The notes: generated by a model not told the origin, from the letters alone. A DNA stretch of 64,000 bases from Prosopocoilus inquinatus (GCA_036172665.1 CM069873.1:50190001-50254000); one strand, 5' to 3'; shown: positions 24,189 to 36,825, counted from the first letter of the stretch. A program made the numbers and translations.

Positions 24189-25000
24189 TTACAATTTGTC
24201 CAGTAACTTTTCAAATAAATCGTTGAATCTGTCCTGACGACTCATTTTTTCTCGGTGTCTTTGTTGCACCGAAGATTCTCTGGCCTTCCTTTTCTGCATG
24301 AAACGTGATTCAAATCTACCCCCTTCAGCAGATTCTTCTGTGTCAACACTAGTTTCGTTGCAAGTAGACGAAGACCTAAATGCTGCTTCAGTTTCTTTGG
24401 TTCTTAAACCTTCAACATTACTGCAAGTAGCAACAGGATTTATTTCTGGTTTATTGTTCATGAACTGATGAATAACATTAAAGAATTCCCAATGTTTACG
24501 CTGTTTGCCTGAAGTTTTATTGTGGAGTAATATGCTTTTGTAGGTTCTCTTCAAACTCTTCCACTTCGATTCACAGTTTTGGTATATTACAGGTTTTCCA
24601 AATTTTATTGTGCACTTTTGTGCAATTTCAATCCACACATTCTTTTTGAGCGTGTTGTTAAATTTTGCCTGTGATTCTTCTACTTTATGTATAAGATACA
24701 ACACATTATTTGAATTCCAAATTTTATCTTTTATTTCTTCTTGACTAGCCTCCTCTTCACTTTCATAGTTATTGTTGTCATTATTTATGTTTAATTCGAG
24801 TCCAAAAATCAACTTCGCTTCATTAAATGGGACGTACATAAGTTCTTTGGCTATAATTATGTAAAAATGATGGAAAAAATTTATAAATTACAAAAAAACT
24901 TACAAGAAGTATCTTGAACTAAAACATTATTGTCTTGAAACAAAAGGCCGTTGTCCGTATCGGTGATTAAAGCGTGAGTATCTTTAGTAATCTTTGCCAT
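24189..25000 (-). CDS. Harbinger-2 Myb/SANT trihelix protein
   Basis: Two minus-strand exons, 24904-25000 and 24189-24850, join in frame (donor GT at 24903-24902, acceptor AG 24852-24851), about 252 aa. The centre (roughly residues 75-160) is a trihelix/Myb_DNA-bind_4-like domain with three spaced aromatic positions (KDKIWNSNN, KNVWIEIAQ, CESKWKSLKRTYK). The C-terminus is Ser/Thr-rich, then a basic helical tail (RESSVQQRHREKMSRQDRF...). This differs from the TGGGPP type in Harbinger-1 and -4. In this superfamily such a protein partners the transposase. The frame is open although the transposase has decayed. Confidence 0.78.
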
Positions 25001-25786
25001 TATGATAAATTTCTGTTAAGTTCTACAGAGAAAACATAACCTAAATAACTAAATACTCCGTTCTTTCCGAAAAAATAGGTGGTGCATGTGGAGTGAGATC
25101 TTTTCACTCCACTCTGCACTACCCGAACGCATTCGAGTCGACACTTTTTACTCCAAGTGACGTACCCGAACGACTTAAGAGTAGCTGGAGTGAAAAGTGT
25201 TAACAGAACAGTACAAGCCGAACGCAGCAATTGAATTTAAAACAGACGTTGTATTTGTTACTGTGCCGGAAACAAAGAATAATATTTGTCGTCGCTTTGC
25301 TGTAACTGAGGTTGCCTGGATTAAACTGCTCCTGAAATATAAAGAAATAAGAACTGGAAGTAAACGTTTCTTTCTGACTTACCGTAATGGTAAATGTGTC
25401 AATTCGCCAGTGGGGTTAAACACATTTGGAAAAATTCCCTCCAAAATAGCAGAATTCCTGAAATTGGCAAATCCTTCAGAATACACAGGACACTTGTTTC
25501 CGCAGAAGCTCTGCTACGCTTCTTGCAAATCATGGGGAAGATTTATTGTCTCTTAAAAGACATGGAGGCTGGAAATCGTCAGTTGTCAGTCAAAAGAATG
25601 ATTGCTGAGAAAATAATGCAACCGACACCAGCATCGGTAAGAGCAAATGATACATTAATAATGCAACCAGGACCATCATCATCATCTGTGAATGTTGATA
25701 GAATTGTATCCATTGAAAATCAAGCTGCTGCAGGAATTTCAATTTCTAATTGCCAAAATTGTAGCATCAATATTTATAATAAATAG

Positions 25787-26928
25787 TTCTTGAATATAAC
25801 CATAACCTAAAATAAATATTAATTTTAAGCGCTTTCATGTTATGTAGGTATAGATATATGCATCTTTTCGTTATAAAATAACGTTAGATATTAACATTTA
25901 ATATAATGTACGGTGGATTAATTTATTATTATCAACACAGACTTACTTAACGACGCTCCAAAAGGCTACAATTTTTGACGTTACATTGACGTTGTTCCTG
26001 ATCGACTCGACCGGGAAACAGTGTTTTCCGGTCGACTATTTCGTGCGTAAAACGTTAACTAGAGAGCGATGAGTTCAAAAAAATATTTTACTTCTATTAA
26101 AACATACGCAGTAATTGTGATATTTAAAAAAAATGGAACTGAGAAAACAATACGTTTTATTGTAAATGGAGACAATGGCGAAAAATTAATAACAATTTAA
26201 AGATAGCGGCCGATATTCCGATTAACATCATAGCTGCATATAAATATCCAGGTCCAAGAAACTTCGCTGTTCAATGATTGTTGCAGTAATAACAAATATA
26301 AAAGACGTTTATAGTGTGATTATCAAGACGAATCCTCCCGAAAATCACAGAATAATTATTGAACCTGATTTATGCAGTGAGTTATTAGTATTTTTTAAGG
26401 AAATTTGCTTCTCGTTTTTGTAACTGTCAATTTCTTAGTTTGAAATAAACTGTGAATATTTAAAACGTATATTATTGCTTTATAACTTTTGAAATAAGTA
26501 TTTATTTAAAAATTAAAGTGCGGTGCCCAAAATCCAGGTGGAGCCACTTTTGCGAACTAAACTTCGTTCCATTTTTATTTTATTAAGTGTCACATCTTCC
26601 TATATCCTTTATCTTTGTGGAATACTTTCAGAAGTGACATAAAGACTATTTATGAAAAAACGTTAAAAGCTACCACTACTTGACTATATAAAAAAAAAAA
26701 AATTCCTTCAGAGCTGCGTTCCCAATTAGTGTCCCAACATGGTCCCAACGACGCACAGTAGTTCACAGGCGGAAAAAAGTCCAAAACCTACTACAGTCGC
26801 ACGCTCGAATCATGCACACAAACGAACACAATAATTTACTGGAAAAATAAAGCACATTAATTTTTTAAATAATTAGGCATGTAAAATAAATACTCTACTG
26901 TTTACTGTTAGGCAAAGAGTTCGTTAGC
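25787..26928. other. Unassigned DNA downstream of the Crypton
   Basis: About 1.1 kb with no supported gene. It presumably includes the Crypton 3' end, which I cannot delimit. An A12-type homopolymer lies near 26692-26702. Confidence 0.35.
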
Positions 26929-27500
26929 TTAGGGCTGGTATTTCAGTTCGTGGTTACATTTGCGGTTAAGTAACCACGATTAACTTTTAACCCAAATGTT
27001 AACGGAGCTTGTGTATTCCAGTCTCTGGTTTTCGGTTACAAATTTTTCGGTTAATTGAACATAAATTTCTTTGCTTGGTATGATATCGGGTTAAGAAGTG
27101 TTTGAACACGCATGCGTGAAAGTGACATCTGATTTAATTTGTCAGCTGTTAATCATCTGTTGGATGTTTGTACAATAATAGCTAGCTAATTAGAACATGT
27201 ATTCAAGTGAAAGTAGTACTGATGTGTCATCTGATGACGAAGAAATAATAAACTTTGTCGTAAGACAACGGCAAGTTCGTAAGGAACCTAGAGTTCAAGA
27301 GTGCAGAGATCATTTTAATTATTGGGACAATACAGAATTTTATAATCGGTTCCGGCTGTCTAAAGCAACTACAGTGTCTGTATTGGAACGCATTACGGAT
27401 GCCATACAACAGCCTACTGAGTGGTAAAGAAACATTTAATAATATGTAACAATGCGCTGAATGATATTGATGTTTTGTTCTAGGAATTATGCACTTACTC

Positions 27501-30500
27501 ACGGCCGTCTTCATTTAACAGGCCGGAGTAGTAGAGATTTGGCAACGTAGCGTGCCGACCTATCGTTACAAGTGCTTATGTGATTGTTGTGTTCCTTTTT
27601 TGAGTTTTGTTATTCGTGAGTTTAATTTCTGGCAGTTTTTTCGGTTAATTGTTTACAAGGCTTCTTCTACTTATATGTACTTATTATAATATACCAGTGT
27701 TTTTAATAAAAAGGTAAATATATGCATGCATGCATGGTAACACACACATAACCTCTATTCCACCCTTTGTTAACAGGATGCCTGACAAGTGCTGTGTTCC
27801 CAACTGCAAAAGCAATTATGCTTCTGAAAAGGACCGAGTTTCTGTATTTCGATTTCCCGCTGAAGAAAAGCTAAAAGAAATGTGGTTACACAATATTCCC
27901 CGCAAAGAATGGACTCCGGGTAAGAGAGCTGTTGTCTGCGAGAAGCATTTTACATCAGAGTGCATATCAAAAATTGAAACATTTAAAGACAGTGATGGAA
28001 TAGAGAGAACTTTCTGCAGAACAAGACCAATATTAATTTCTGGTGCGGTACCAAGATTGTTTCCAAATTTGCCAGGATATTTGTCCAAAGTACAAGAGTA
28101 GACCCTGAAGTTCGAAGGCAAACCTTTTTAAAGAATCATGAAGAAGAAACATTGAAGTGGTTAAACAGTGATTTCATTTTAAATTTTGAAGCGTTACTAA
28201 ATCAATTTAAAACCAAACTTAATCTTGACACTTGGCATTACGAAACATTTAGTGGTGATTATTTGGTACTTTATAAAACAGATTTTAATGACTTACCAAA
28301 AATTAAGGTATGTGTAAAAATTTACAACACTTTAGTTTTAGAAATTTGTCAGAATGGCGTTTTTATAGATTTTGCTGATTTGACATGGATTTTAGATAAT
28401 ACAAGACAAATTAAAAGATGGTCTCAGTTAGAAAATATTTTAGTGAGATACGGAAGTACTGAAAACAATAAAGTGTCAGTTGCATCATTACAACATTCTG
28501 TGAAGGTTCATTTGGAAACACTTAAAAAAAATTTAGACGGTCTTGATGAAAAAGAATATATTATACACACACTAGAATATTTAACAGAACAATTTCATTT
28601 ACTGTTTATGGAAAATCATGCAAGGCGATATTCACCCATCATGATTGTAAAGTCATTTTTAATATACATGCAGTCTTCAAGCTGTTATTCTGCTTTACGT
28701 GAAAATTTAGTTCTTACATTACCTCATCCAAAAACTATTCAGCGACTTTCTGCTTCATTGAACTGTGGAGTAAGTAATACTGCTGAAAATAATCATTTCT
28801 TAAAATCAATGGCTAATAAATTGACAGAAAGGGAAAAAATGGTTATTCTGCAAATAGATGAAATATATGTAAAGCAAAGTGTTACATACAAAAACGGTAT
28901 TTTAAGTGGATTTGCTGAAAATGATGTAAACTGTGTTGCTAAAACAGTTGTAGCGTTCATGATATCATCTGCCTTTGGAAATTTTAAAGAAATTGTATCA
29001 TTAATTCCAGTCAGCAATATTACTGGTGAACAATTAGGTAACTGTACTTCAGATATTTGCAAATTAATTGAAGCATGTGATTTTAAAATTGTGGCAATAA
29101 TTACAGATAATAATAGAGTAAATAGAGTGCTATTTAAAAATTTGTGTACTTCAGAAAATAGTTTTTTGTACAATCTGTCACAAAATTATAAGACTTTTTT
29201 GACATATGATAGTGTACACATCTTTAAAAATATTAGAAACAACTGGCTAAAGCAACAAGACTGTGAAAAATCTTTTGTTTTCCCTTCATTTCATGACAAT
29301 AAAACTATTTTAACAGCAAAATTTTCAGATATTAGAGATTTATATAAAAAAGAAAATCAAAAGCTAATTAAATTAGCACCAAAATTAAATTTTCAAAGTG
29401 TGTTTCCAAGTGCACTGGAACGTCAAAAAGTTAATTTAGTAAATAATATTTTTCATGAAAGCACAATTTCAGCTGTAAAAGAAATTTATGGTGCAGACTC
29501 CGGAACTTTTCATTTTATGGAAATAATTTTAAAATGGTGGACTATTGTAAATGTAAAAAATTCTGTAAAAGGTGTATTACATAGAAATAATTTAGAAAAA
29601 CCATTTACAAATGTTGATGATGATAGGCTGACTTTTCTTGGTGATTTTTTATTATGGCTAGAAAATTGGAAATCTTTAGCTTTGGGTTATGGTACATTGA
29701 CAAAAGATACTTTTGATGCCCTTTTTCAAAACGTCAGCGTAATGATAAATTATATAAAGTACGCTCTAACCGAATTGAATATTTCATATGTATTACCAGG
29801 AAAACTACAAAGCGATATGTTGGAAGGTCGTTTTAGTCGTTACCGTCAATTGTCTGGCGGTAATTATCATGTCTCTGTTAATCAAATTTTGGAATGAGAA
29901 AAGAAATTAAGAATTAAAAGTATGTTAGGACTACACTCTGCCAAATATGGCCGTGTATCACTTTGTTTCGACACGTTTGCAAAAACTAATGAGTGTGATG
30001 AAGTAAATAACATTAAAACAATAGATGATTCTGATTTTTTACATCATATACTGGATAAAGATTTTCTACAGGTAGTAGATCCAGGAAATTCCGCGTTATT
30101 GTATGTCTGCGGATATTCTACTTTTAAAATGAAACACAATAAATTGTGATGTCTGCCTCAGTTTATTTTTATCAAGTAATGATATCAGTAGTCACTATTT
30201 TGACCAGTTAAATAGAGGTGGCTTAAGTGTACCTTCTGAATTAGGGATAGGAATCGGGCAATATATATATGGTATCATGCAGTGTTTAATATCAAGGAAA
30301 TTAGAAAATATGTTTATACTTTCTCCAAATCAGAAGCTTTTATTAATTAAATTAACCCTGAGGAGTTTAGAGCATAACAGTGTGTTAGCAGAAATTGTAG
30401 ACTTAGACGAATTTTGTTCATGTGGAGTGTTGTTTAGGAATTTAATTATAAAATTTTTGGAACCAATAGCTAATATTATATTAAATAACTATTCAAAGGT

Positions 30501-30958
30501 CAAAAACGATTATTTCTCAAATGTATCGGTTTCAAAGAAAAGGAAACTTCAAACACTTTTGTAGACCTTTTATATTATATGTACATATGTAAAAATATCA
30601 AATAAATCGCTGTGTATTGTGTACTTACTTTTTGTTTTTATATCCCTACATGAGACCTTTTAAAAATATACGAATAAAGAAAAAGATAATGACACAGTCT
30701 GTAAAGACAGATTTTCGTTTTTCGTTCATACACGGTCCTGTTATCATTTGTGTCTAAGCTCGTTATTTATTTTAATCATAATTAATTAAAATATGTATTC
30801 ACCGCACTTTCGTTGTGTTATATTATATTCGTTGGAAATCTTTAGATTGTGTAATATAACAAAAGTGTTTTATAATTTCCTTTAAATAGTCGGCCGGCTA
30901 CGATGACGTCATCCGACGTTGCCACAAAAGCTACTCCGGCCTGTTAAATGAAGACGTG
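27501..30958 (+). mobile_element. P-type (THAP) transposon P-2 with 8-bp TSD
   Basis: TSD ACTTACTC at 27493-27500 and 30959-30966, the 8-bp length expected for P elements. The ends are inverted repeats sharing GTCTTCATTTAACAGGCCGG followed by AGTAG and, a few bases further in, GGCAACGT; the left end has about 3 extra bases at its tip. The element sits inside exon 2 of the Harbinger-3 transposase gene. Confidence 0.92.
27778..30564 (+). pseudogene. THAP-domain P-type transposase of P-2
   Basis: 27778-28101 encodes a THAP domain (MPDKCCVPNCKSNYASE, a Trp, CEKHF, a C-x2-H pair, and the terminal SGAVPRLFP similar to the AVPTIF box). A one-base frame change near 28100 leads into the 28152-29897 frame with the RNase H-like core (LQIDEIYVKQ, IITDNNRVN, YDSVHIFKNIRNNW) and a C-terminal GRFSRYRQLSGG block, the position of the family's C-terminal acidic motif. 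An in-frame TGA at 29895-29897 is followed by same-frame homology to 30149, then another frame change and a final piece to 30564. So there is one stop and two frameshifts. This lineage differs clearly from P-1 in its core motifs. Confidence 0.85.
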
Positions 30959-31115
30959 ACTTACTCCAATGGAGATGTTATTACTAACATTGCGTTTTTT
31001 TGCGACTGGCAGTTTTTTAGTTGTAAGGGGTGATTTTATTGGTGTTCATAAAAGTACTGCAGGTAAAGTTATAAACAAAGTTAGTATTTTTGCATGATAA
31101 AATCTAGTAAGTTTG

Positions 31116-31255
31116 TGTTGACAATATAACAATAATAATATTTCTTGTTTCGTGTAATAAGTAGTTTAATGTTTGTACCGATATAAGTACTAATTAAAGA
31201 CTGTAACCGTATTTTAAAGTGTTTGCATTGCATCCCATAACCACACTGCGCAACA
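31116..31255 (+). repeat. 5' LTR of outer copia, 80-bp shorter than the 3' LTR
   Basis: 140 bp. It aligns with the 3' LTR except for an 80-bp block (between two copies of a TTGTTTC motif) present only in the 3' LTR. Confidence 0.92.
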
Positions 31256-32206
31256 GGTTATCGGCCCAGTAAAGTATTGAATCAGAAAAATTGAGTTTAA
31301 AGTAGTTCCTTTTTTTTTGAGGTTAAGCGCAGAGCGCGAACAGTGACGGGCAGTGAAGCTGAGAATAATTGTGATCGTTTTAACTAAATACCCGGTTGTG
31401 GGGACAGTTTGCCAGGAAAGGTAGTTTAAATACCCGGTTTACAAGGGGACAGAATAAGCAACAAAAAAAAAACGATGACATCATCAGGAGCAATACAAAT
31501 TACCAAATTAACGGGGGATAACTGGATAAGCTGGAAATTTCAAGCTCAGATAGCATTGAAAGCCCTGGGATTGTTCACGATAACCACAGGAGGTGCAGCC
31601 AGGCCAACTTTAGGGTCAACGGATGATTGGGACCGGAAGGATGCGAAGGCACAAGAGGCAATAGTGTCAAGGTTGGAAGAAAAAATACTTAATCATGTTC
31701 TTTCTTGCACCACAGCAGCAGAAATGTGGCAAAAGTTGAAATCCATATACGAACATCAGAGCCAGGTTAGTGTGCATTTACTGCAACAAAAATTCTTTAG
31801 TCTTGAATATAAGAATTGTGGCGTGGCTGATTTCATATCAAATCTAGAGAACATAAGGGGCCAGCTCAAACTTTTAGATGAAGAGTTAAGTGAAAAAGTG
31901 GTAATCACAAAAGTCCTGATGTCCATTGACCAGAAAATTTAAAACATTTCATATCAGCATGGGAGTCAACAAGTAGTGATAATCAAAATTTAGCTCAGTT
32001 AACATCAAGGCTCATGATAGAAGAAGAAAGCCTTAAACAAGAGCCTCCTGCAGATGCATTATTCTCCAAATTTAGGAGCCAAGGTGATCTGAAGTGTTTT
32101 ATTTGTAAAAAAGGTGGGCCATTTGAAGAAAAACTGTTCTCGATACAAGCCCAAAGAAGATGATAGAAAAACTAAAGTTAAATGTCATTATTGTCATAAA
32201 CAGGGG

Positions 32207-32442
32207 TGAAGTTATTTGAGATTCGCTATAACTAAAACAAACACTTGTAACAATACCGTTTATTAACAAATAACTGTTAACAACAAACTATAATTCACCA
32301 CGCTCTCATCTTACAATTGGCTAGCTCTAATACCAACTCACTTGGCGCTTGTTTCTTGTAACTAACTACGCGCAAATGTTCATTCACAAAGAACTTAAGT
32401 AAAGGTTATTTCACAATGTAGTTCAAATTGCATAACTCAACA
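32207..32442 (-). repeat. 3' LTR of inner copia
   Basis: 236 bp, TGAAGTT...CAACA on the plus strand. Differs from 36590-36825 at two bases (GAGATT/GTGATT and CAATTGGC/CAATCGGC). Confidence 0.95.
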
Positions 32443-32490
32443 CTCTCCCTCAATTTGGCTGTTTTACATGCTAACAATTTTATATAAAAA

Positions 32491-35400
32491 TTAAACAAGT
32501 TTTTCTAAACCTAATTTTAAACATATTTTCATAAATTTATCTGCTGGTAAGGCCTTGGTCATTATATCTGCAATCTGATCATGAGTGGGAATATATTGCA
32601 CATTTATTATTTTCTTTTCAACTAAATCACGTATGAAATTATACTTAACGTCTAAATGTTTCAAACGTTTATGCTCCCACTTTTGAAGCAGATGGATACA
32701 TGACTGATTATCCTCATACATTTTTAGTGAACCACTACAGTCAAAGTTAAGGTCTTGAACAAGTTGTTTCATCCAGAGAATTTCTGTAACAGCATTAGCT
32801 AAAGCTACATACTCTGCCTCTGTGGAGGATAAAGCCACGGTAGATTGTTTTTTAGTTCCCCAAGCAACAGAATTTCCGAACAGTTGAAGTACGTATCCAG
32901 ACGTAGATTTTCGGTCTTTGCTTCCAGCCCAGTCTGCATCAGCAAATCCCACAATGACTTCACCGGTCCCTTTATGAAAAACTAGTTGATAATCTAACGT
33001 TCCTTTTATATACCGAAGGATCCTCTTCAGCCCTTTCCAATGCGATTCTTTTGCATCGTTCTGATACCGACTAAAATAATTTACCGCCATACAGAGGTCT
33101 GGTCTCGTTGTCTGCGTAAGGTAAGTAAGGCAACCTATTAATTCTCTATAAGGTTTGTCCTGTACGTTTGAAGTTCCACTGTCATCTTCTAGGAGTTTTG
33201 TTTCAATCGGCGTTTTAACAGCATTACATTCTTCCATGTAAAATCTTGTTAACATCCGTCGTTGGCAGGCTTCCTGACTTAGAGTCAGCTGATCTTGTTG
33301 TTTTTCAATTTTTATTCCTAGGAATGAATAAAGTGTACCGAGATCTTTCATACAAAATCGTTGTTGTAAAGCAATCTTGACCTTATCCATTTCCAATTTG
33401 CTTTTGCTTGCTATGAGTACATCATCAACATACAGTAATAGATACAGTTGAACATCTCGGTCTTTGTGTTTATACAAACATTTATCCACCTCGGATCTAA
33501 TTACGTCCAAACTTTGTACATAATTATCGAACATCTTGTTCCAGGTTCTAGGTGCCTGCTTCAGACCACAGAGGGTCTTATTTAGTTTGCACACACAATT
33601 GTCTTCATTTATTATTGCAGGTGGTTCTTTCATGTAGATATCCTCAGACAAATCTCCATGGAGAAAGGCATTCTTGACGTCCATTTGACAAGTGTAGAGG
33701 TCATGTTTGTTTATTATTGCTAATAGAATCCGAAGAGTCGTTAAACGAGCAACAGGGGCATAAGTATCATTGTAGTCAAAACCTTTCCTTAATAGGGGCA
33801 TAAGTATCATTGTAGTCAAAACCTTTCCTCTGCGAACAGCCCTTCACTACTAATCTCGCCTTAAAACGCTCAATATTGTCATCTGCATCCCGTTTCACTT
33901 TAAAGACCCACTTGCAGTCAATTACTTTTCTTCCTTCTGGTAACTCACTCAACGTCCTCGTATTGTTTTCCTGTAACGAGGTAATTTCTTCTTGAACTGC
34001 ACAAAGCCATTCTTCTCTATCTTCTCTCTCTTCAATGTCTTCAAATTTCTGCGGCACATCTTCCAGAAATGTATCTGCACTCAATGCCAAGGTGGCATAG
34101 TCGTACAAGTATTTTGGTTTTGTTTTGTCTCTAGAACTTCTTCTCAGGGACAATTCTAAAGGTTCACTTTCTTCTGGTTTTTCTTCTTTTTCTTCTTCAG
34201 TTTTTCCACGATCGTCTTCATATGATTTTTCTTCTTCGATCTGTTCTGCAACTTCCTTCTCATGTTTTTTCATGTTGAAGTTGGTTCCAAGCCAGTCGTT
34301 GTCAGTTGAATGTTCATTAATAAACTTCGTTTCATTAAATATGACATCTCTTCCCAAAATGATCCGTTGTTCTTCAGGACACCATAAACGATACCCATTG
34401 ACGCAGTACCCAACGAAATAGCATCTTTTTGACCTTGACTCAAACTTTCCTTGAATCAGTTCTTTTGGGATATGCAAATACGCAACACACCCAAATACTT
34501 TTAACTTTTTTACATCTGGTTGAATTCCAAACCATAAGGCTGCAGGTACTTCTCCATCAAGAGCATTCGTTGGACTTCTATTAATTAAATAATTGGCTGT
34601 GAGAACAGCTTCAGTCCAAAGATATTTTTCCAATTGTGATTCTTGCAACAAACAACGTGATGTCTCCAGTAAACTTCTGTTAAACCTTTCGGCTACACCA
34701 TTCTGTTGCGGTGTGTAACGAATGGTACGTTCATACTGGATGCCTTTTTCTTCACAAAATTTTAACATTTCTGTAGACAAATATTCGCGACCATTGTCAC
34801 AGCGAAGTCTACTAATTTTTGTTCCAAAATGAGACGTAGCCATAGCCTCATACACTTTGAAATGATGAAAAACTTCTGACTTGTTTTTCATTGCATATAT
34901 AGTAGAAAAATGAGTGTTGTCATCTATGAAAGTTACTATATAATTTTTATTGTCGAACGATATTGGCGAAATAGGTCCGATTACATCACTGTGTACCAAC
35001 TCTAGAGGTCTTTTTGCACGTGTTCGTGTACTTTTGTGAGGTAGTTGACTTTGTTTTCCTTGAATGCACGTTTCGCAAGGTTCCAAATCTATGTTTGTTG
35101 GCAATTTCATTCCACTAACCTGACTTTCGAGTTTCTTTAAACTAGATAAAATTAAATGACCCATTCTTTTATGCCATAACTGTGCATTATCTTGTGCAAC
35201 ACATGCATGCGATTCAGTAAAATTGAATTTAAAATTTAAAACATACAATTGTGTCTCATTCCTAACAGCAATTGCTATAATGCAATTTTTCCTTTTAATA
35301 ACTGCGTGTCCATCCTTAAATGTAATTTGAAAACCATTCATTTCTAACCTTCGAACTGACAGCAGATTATATTCCAAGCCAGGAACAATCAAAACATTTT

Positions 35401-36496
35401 TTATTTTTATTTGAATGTCCTTACCATTAATGTGACTCCAAACATTAACATATCCAAATTTCTTAGCAGTCAAAATTGAACCGGATTTTGCACTTTTTAT
35501 TTTAATTGGTTCTTTTAATTGTTCAATTTGTTGTAGTGAAACTTTTTCACTTACCATATGTTCTGTGGCACCAGAGTCCAGAAACCAAGTTAATTTACCA
35601 CTTACAGTCTCTCCACCGATAGCTGGGAAACTATAACTTTCATCTACGAACTCCGTTTTCGCTGCCACATTCACAGTTTTGAACTTTGCACCTTGTTTTT
35701 GATTTTTCTTTTTACCGTCCACTCGTTTGTGTCCAAGTTCGCCACAGTTATAACACTTAAAACGAAAAACATTTTTATCTCCGCCTCTTCCTGATTTCTG
35801 TTCAGCAGTAGAAGTCCCACGATGCAGTTTCATTGAAAAAGCAGTCGATGTCTGAGTATCGGCGCGATTTTTCCTTGTAGAATCATTACGTTTGGCTTCC
35901 TCATCCATAAGCCGATTTTTAACAAAAGGTATAGTCACTTTATCTGTATACAATGTTTCTATTGCTGTCACAACATTGTCATACTCACTCGGCATCGTAA
36001 GTAAAAGATGACAGACTACGTCACTCTCTTCTAAATTGACTCCGGTTGAACGCAGCTCACGTATTAGTTTGTCGAATCGTAAAAAATGAGCAGACAAAGT
36101 TTCTTTCGAGGGTATAAACTTCATCAATAAAAGCTTCTTTCGAATAAATAACTGGCTAGCAATACCTTTACGTTGAAACGTATTTATTAGTGATAACCAA
36201 ATTTCAAATGCATTTTCTTTGTCTTTTACATACTCTAAGTGACTATCAGCTACACGTTGTATTATTTGTGAGCAACATTTCCGATCTCTTTTACGCAATT
36301 TTTCAAGTTCTTTTTCTTTTTCCTTCCGAACTTCCGCTGTATCACTTTCAGCAATTTCTACTTTAGTTGTGTACGCAGTTTCCACAAAACTGAGTAAATC
36401 TAATTCATTCAATAACGTATCGATACGAAATTTCCAGTTATCAAAGTTAGTTCCGTTGAAAAGTGGTATTTGATACTTTTCTACGCTTTCCGCCAT
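32491..36496 (-). pseudogene. Inner copia gag-pol with one frameshifting duplication
   Basis: Nearly intact polyprotein on the minus strand, start 36496. First frame (36496-33776, 906 aa): gag; a zinc knuckle near residue 248 (CYNCGELGHKRVDG, the last Cys of CCHC replaced by Gly); protease LDSGATEHM near 306; integrase HHCC near 440-490 and D, D, E blocks (HSDVIGPI, RCDNGREY, PQQNGVAERFNR); an acidic linker; the start of RT (DCKWVFKVKR). Second frame (33819-32491, 442 aa): RT with MDVKNAFLHG and YVDDVLIA, then RNase H (GFADADWAGSKDRKS, SSTEAEYVAL). The frames are parted by a direct duplication with a 40-base period (33754-33789 and 33794-33829), which is not a multiple of three. The Gly-for-Cys change also argues against full activity. 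Confidence 0.92.
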
Positions 36497-36589
36497 CTTC
36501 CTTTTATTTTTTTTCGGACCCTGTTTATTCCGCGGTGATTCCGTGCTGCTTTAAATTATTTCATAGAATCATACGCTGGGCACATAACC

Positions 36590-36825
36590 TGAAGTTATTT
36601 GTGATTCGCTATAACTAAAACAAACACTTGTAACAATACCGTTTATTAACAAATAACTGTTAACAACAAACTATAATTCACCACGCTCTCATCTTACAAT
36701 CGGCTAGCTCTAATACCAACTCACTTGGCGCTTGTTTCTTGTAACTAACTACGCGCAAATGTTCATTCACAAAGAACTTAAGTAAAGGTTATTTCACAAT
36801 GTAGTTCAAATTGCATAACTCAACA
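36590..36825 (-). repeat. 5' LTR of inner copia
   Basis: 236 bp partner of 32207-32442; transcription on the minus strand should start in it. Confidence 0.95.

Larger units (their letters stand above)
19835..25229. mobile_element. Harbinger-2 with decayed transposase and SANT gene
   Basis: Perfect 12-bp inverted termini TGCTGCGTTCGG at 19835-19846 and 25218-25229, flanked by ATT at 19832-19834 and 25230-25232. It lies inside the Crypton gene directly after the MSIDDI segment. Multiple CGAACG-type motifs recur in both subterminal regions. Contents: foldback-like repeats at 19970-20878, 22771-23687 and about 23740-24030, a decayed plus-strand DDE transposase, and a minus-strand trihelix protein. 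The 3-bp TSD and gene pair identify it as PIF/Harbinger. Confidence 0.88.
15965..25786 (+). pseudogene. Crypton-type tyrosine recombinase, split by three insertions
   Basis: Pieces in one order and on one strand: 15965-16200, 17153-17339, then (after a short intron, about 17340-17390) 17391-17400, 19774-19834 and 25233-25786. The N-terminal piece has the KDRYKIVYSKFVEWCK SAM-like arm of phage-integrase-type recombinases. The second continues it (YSMLKSCLNI...LIAFLKRE). The third has the RREELCKMSIDDI segment with the first catalytic Arg. The last has VTVPETKNN...FAVTE and, in a shifted frame, a GHLF..RSSATLLANHG / KRHGGWKSS box with the H-x-x-R and H/W residues. Removing each insertion with one TSD leaves the order of conserved blocks intact. 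Extra frameshifts occur near 19795, near 25501 and after the GGWKSS box, and I cannot see the nucleophilic Tyr. The gene is dead. Cryptons insert through a tyrosine recombinase rather than DDE chemistry. Confidence 0.8.
32207..36825 (-). mobile_element. Inner copia-type retrotransposon, young insertion
   Basis: TSD AGGGG at 32202-32206 and 36826-36830. The two 236-bp LTRs differ by eye at only two positions, so insertion was recent. On the minus strand a GGTTATGTGCCCAG primer-binding site follows the 5' LTR and TTGAGGGAGAG (polypurine tract) precedes the 3' LTR. It is inserted in the second zinc-knuckle codons of the outer copia gag. Confidence 0.95.

Noticed and set aside
29895..29897. Stop-codon readthrough (TGA) in the P-2 transposase
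   Set aside because: The gene also has two frameshifts, so simple decay explains the stop better than recoding.
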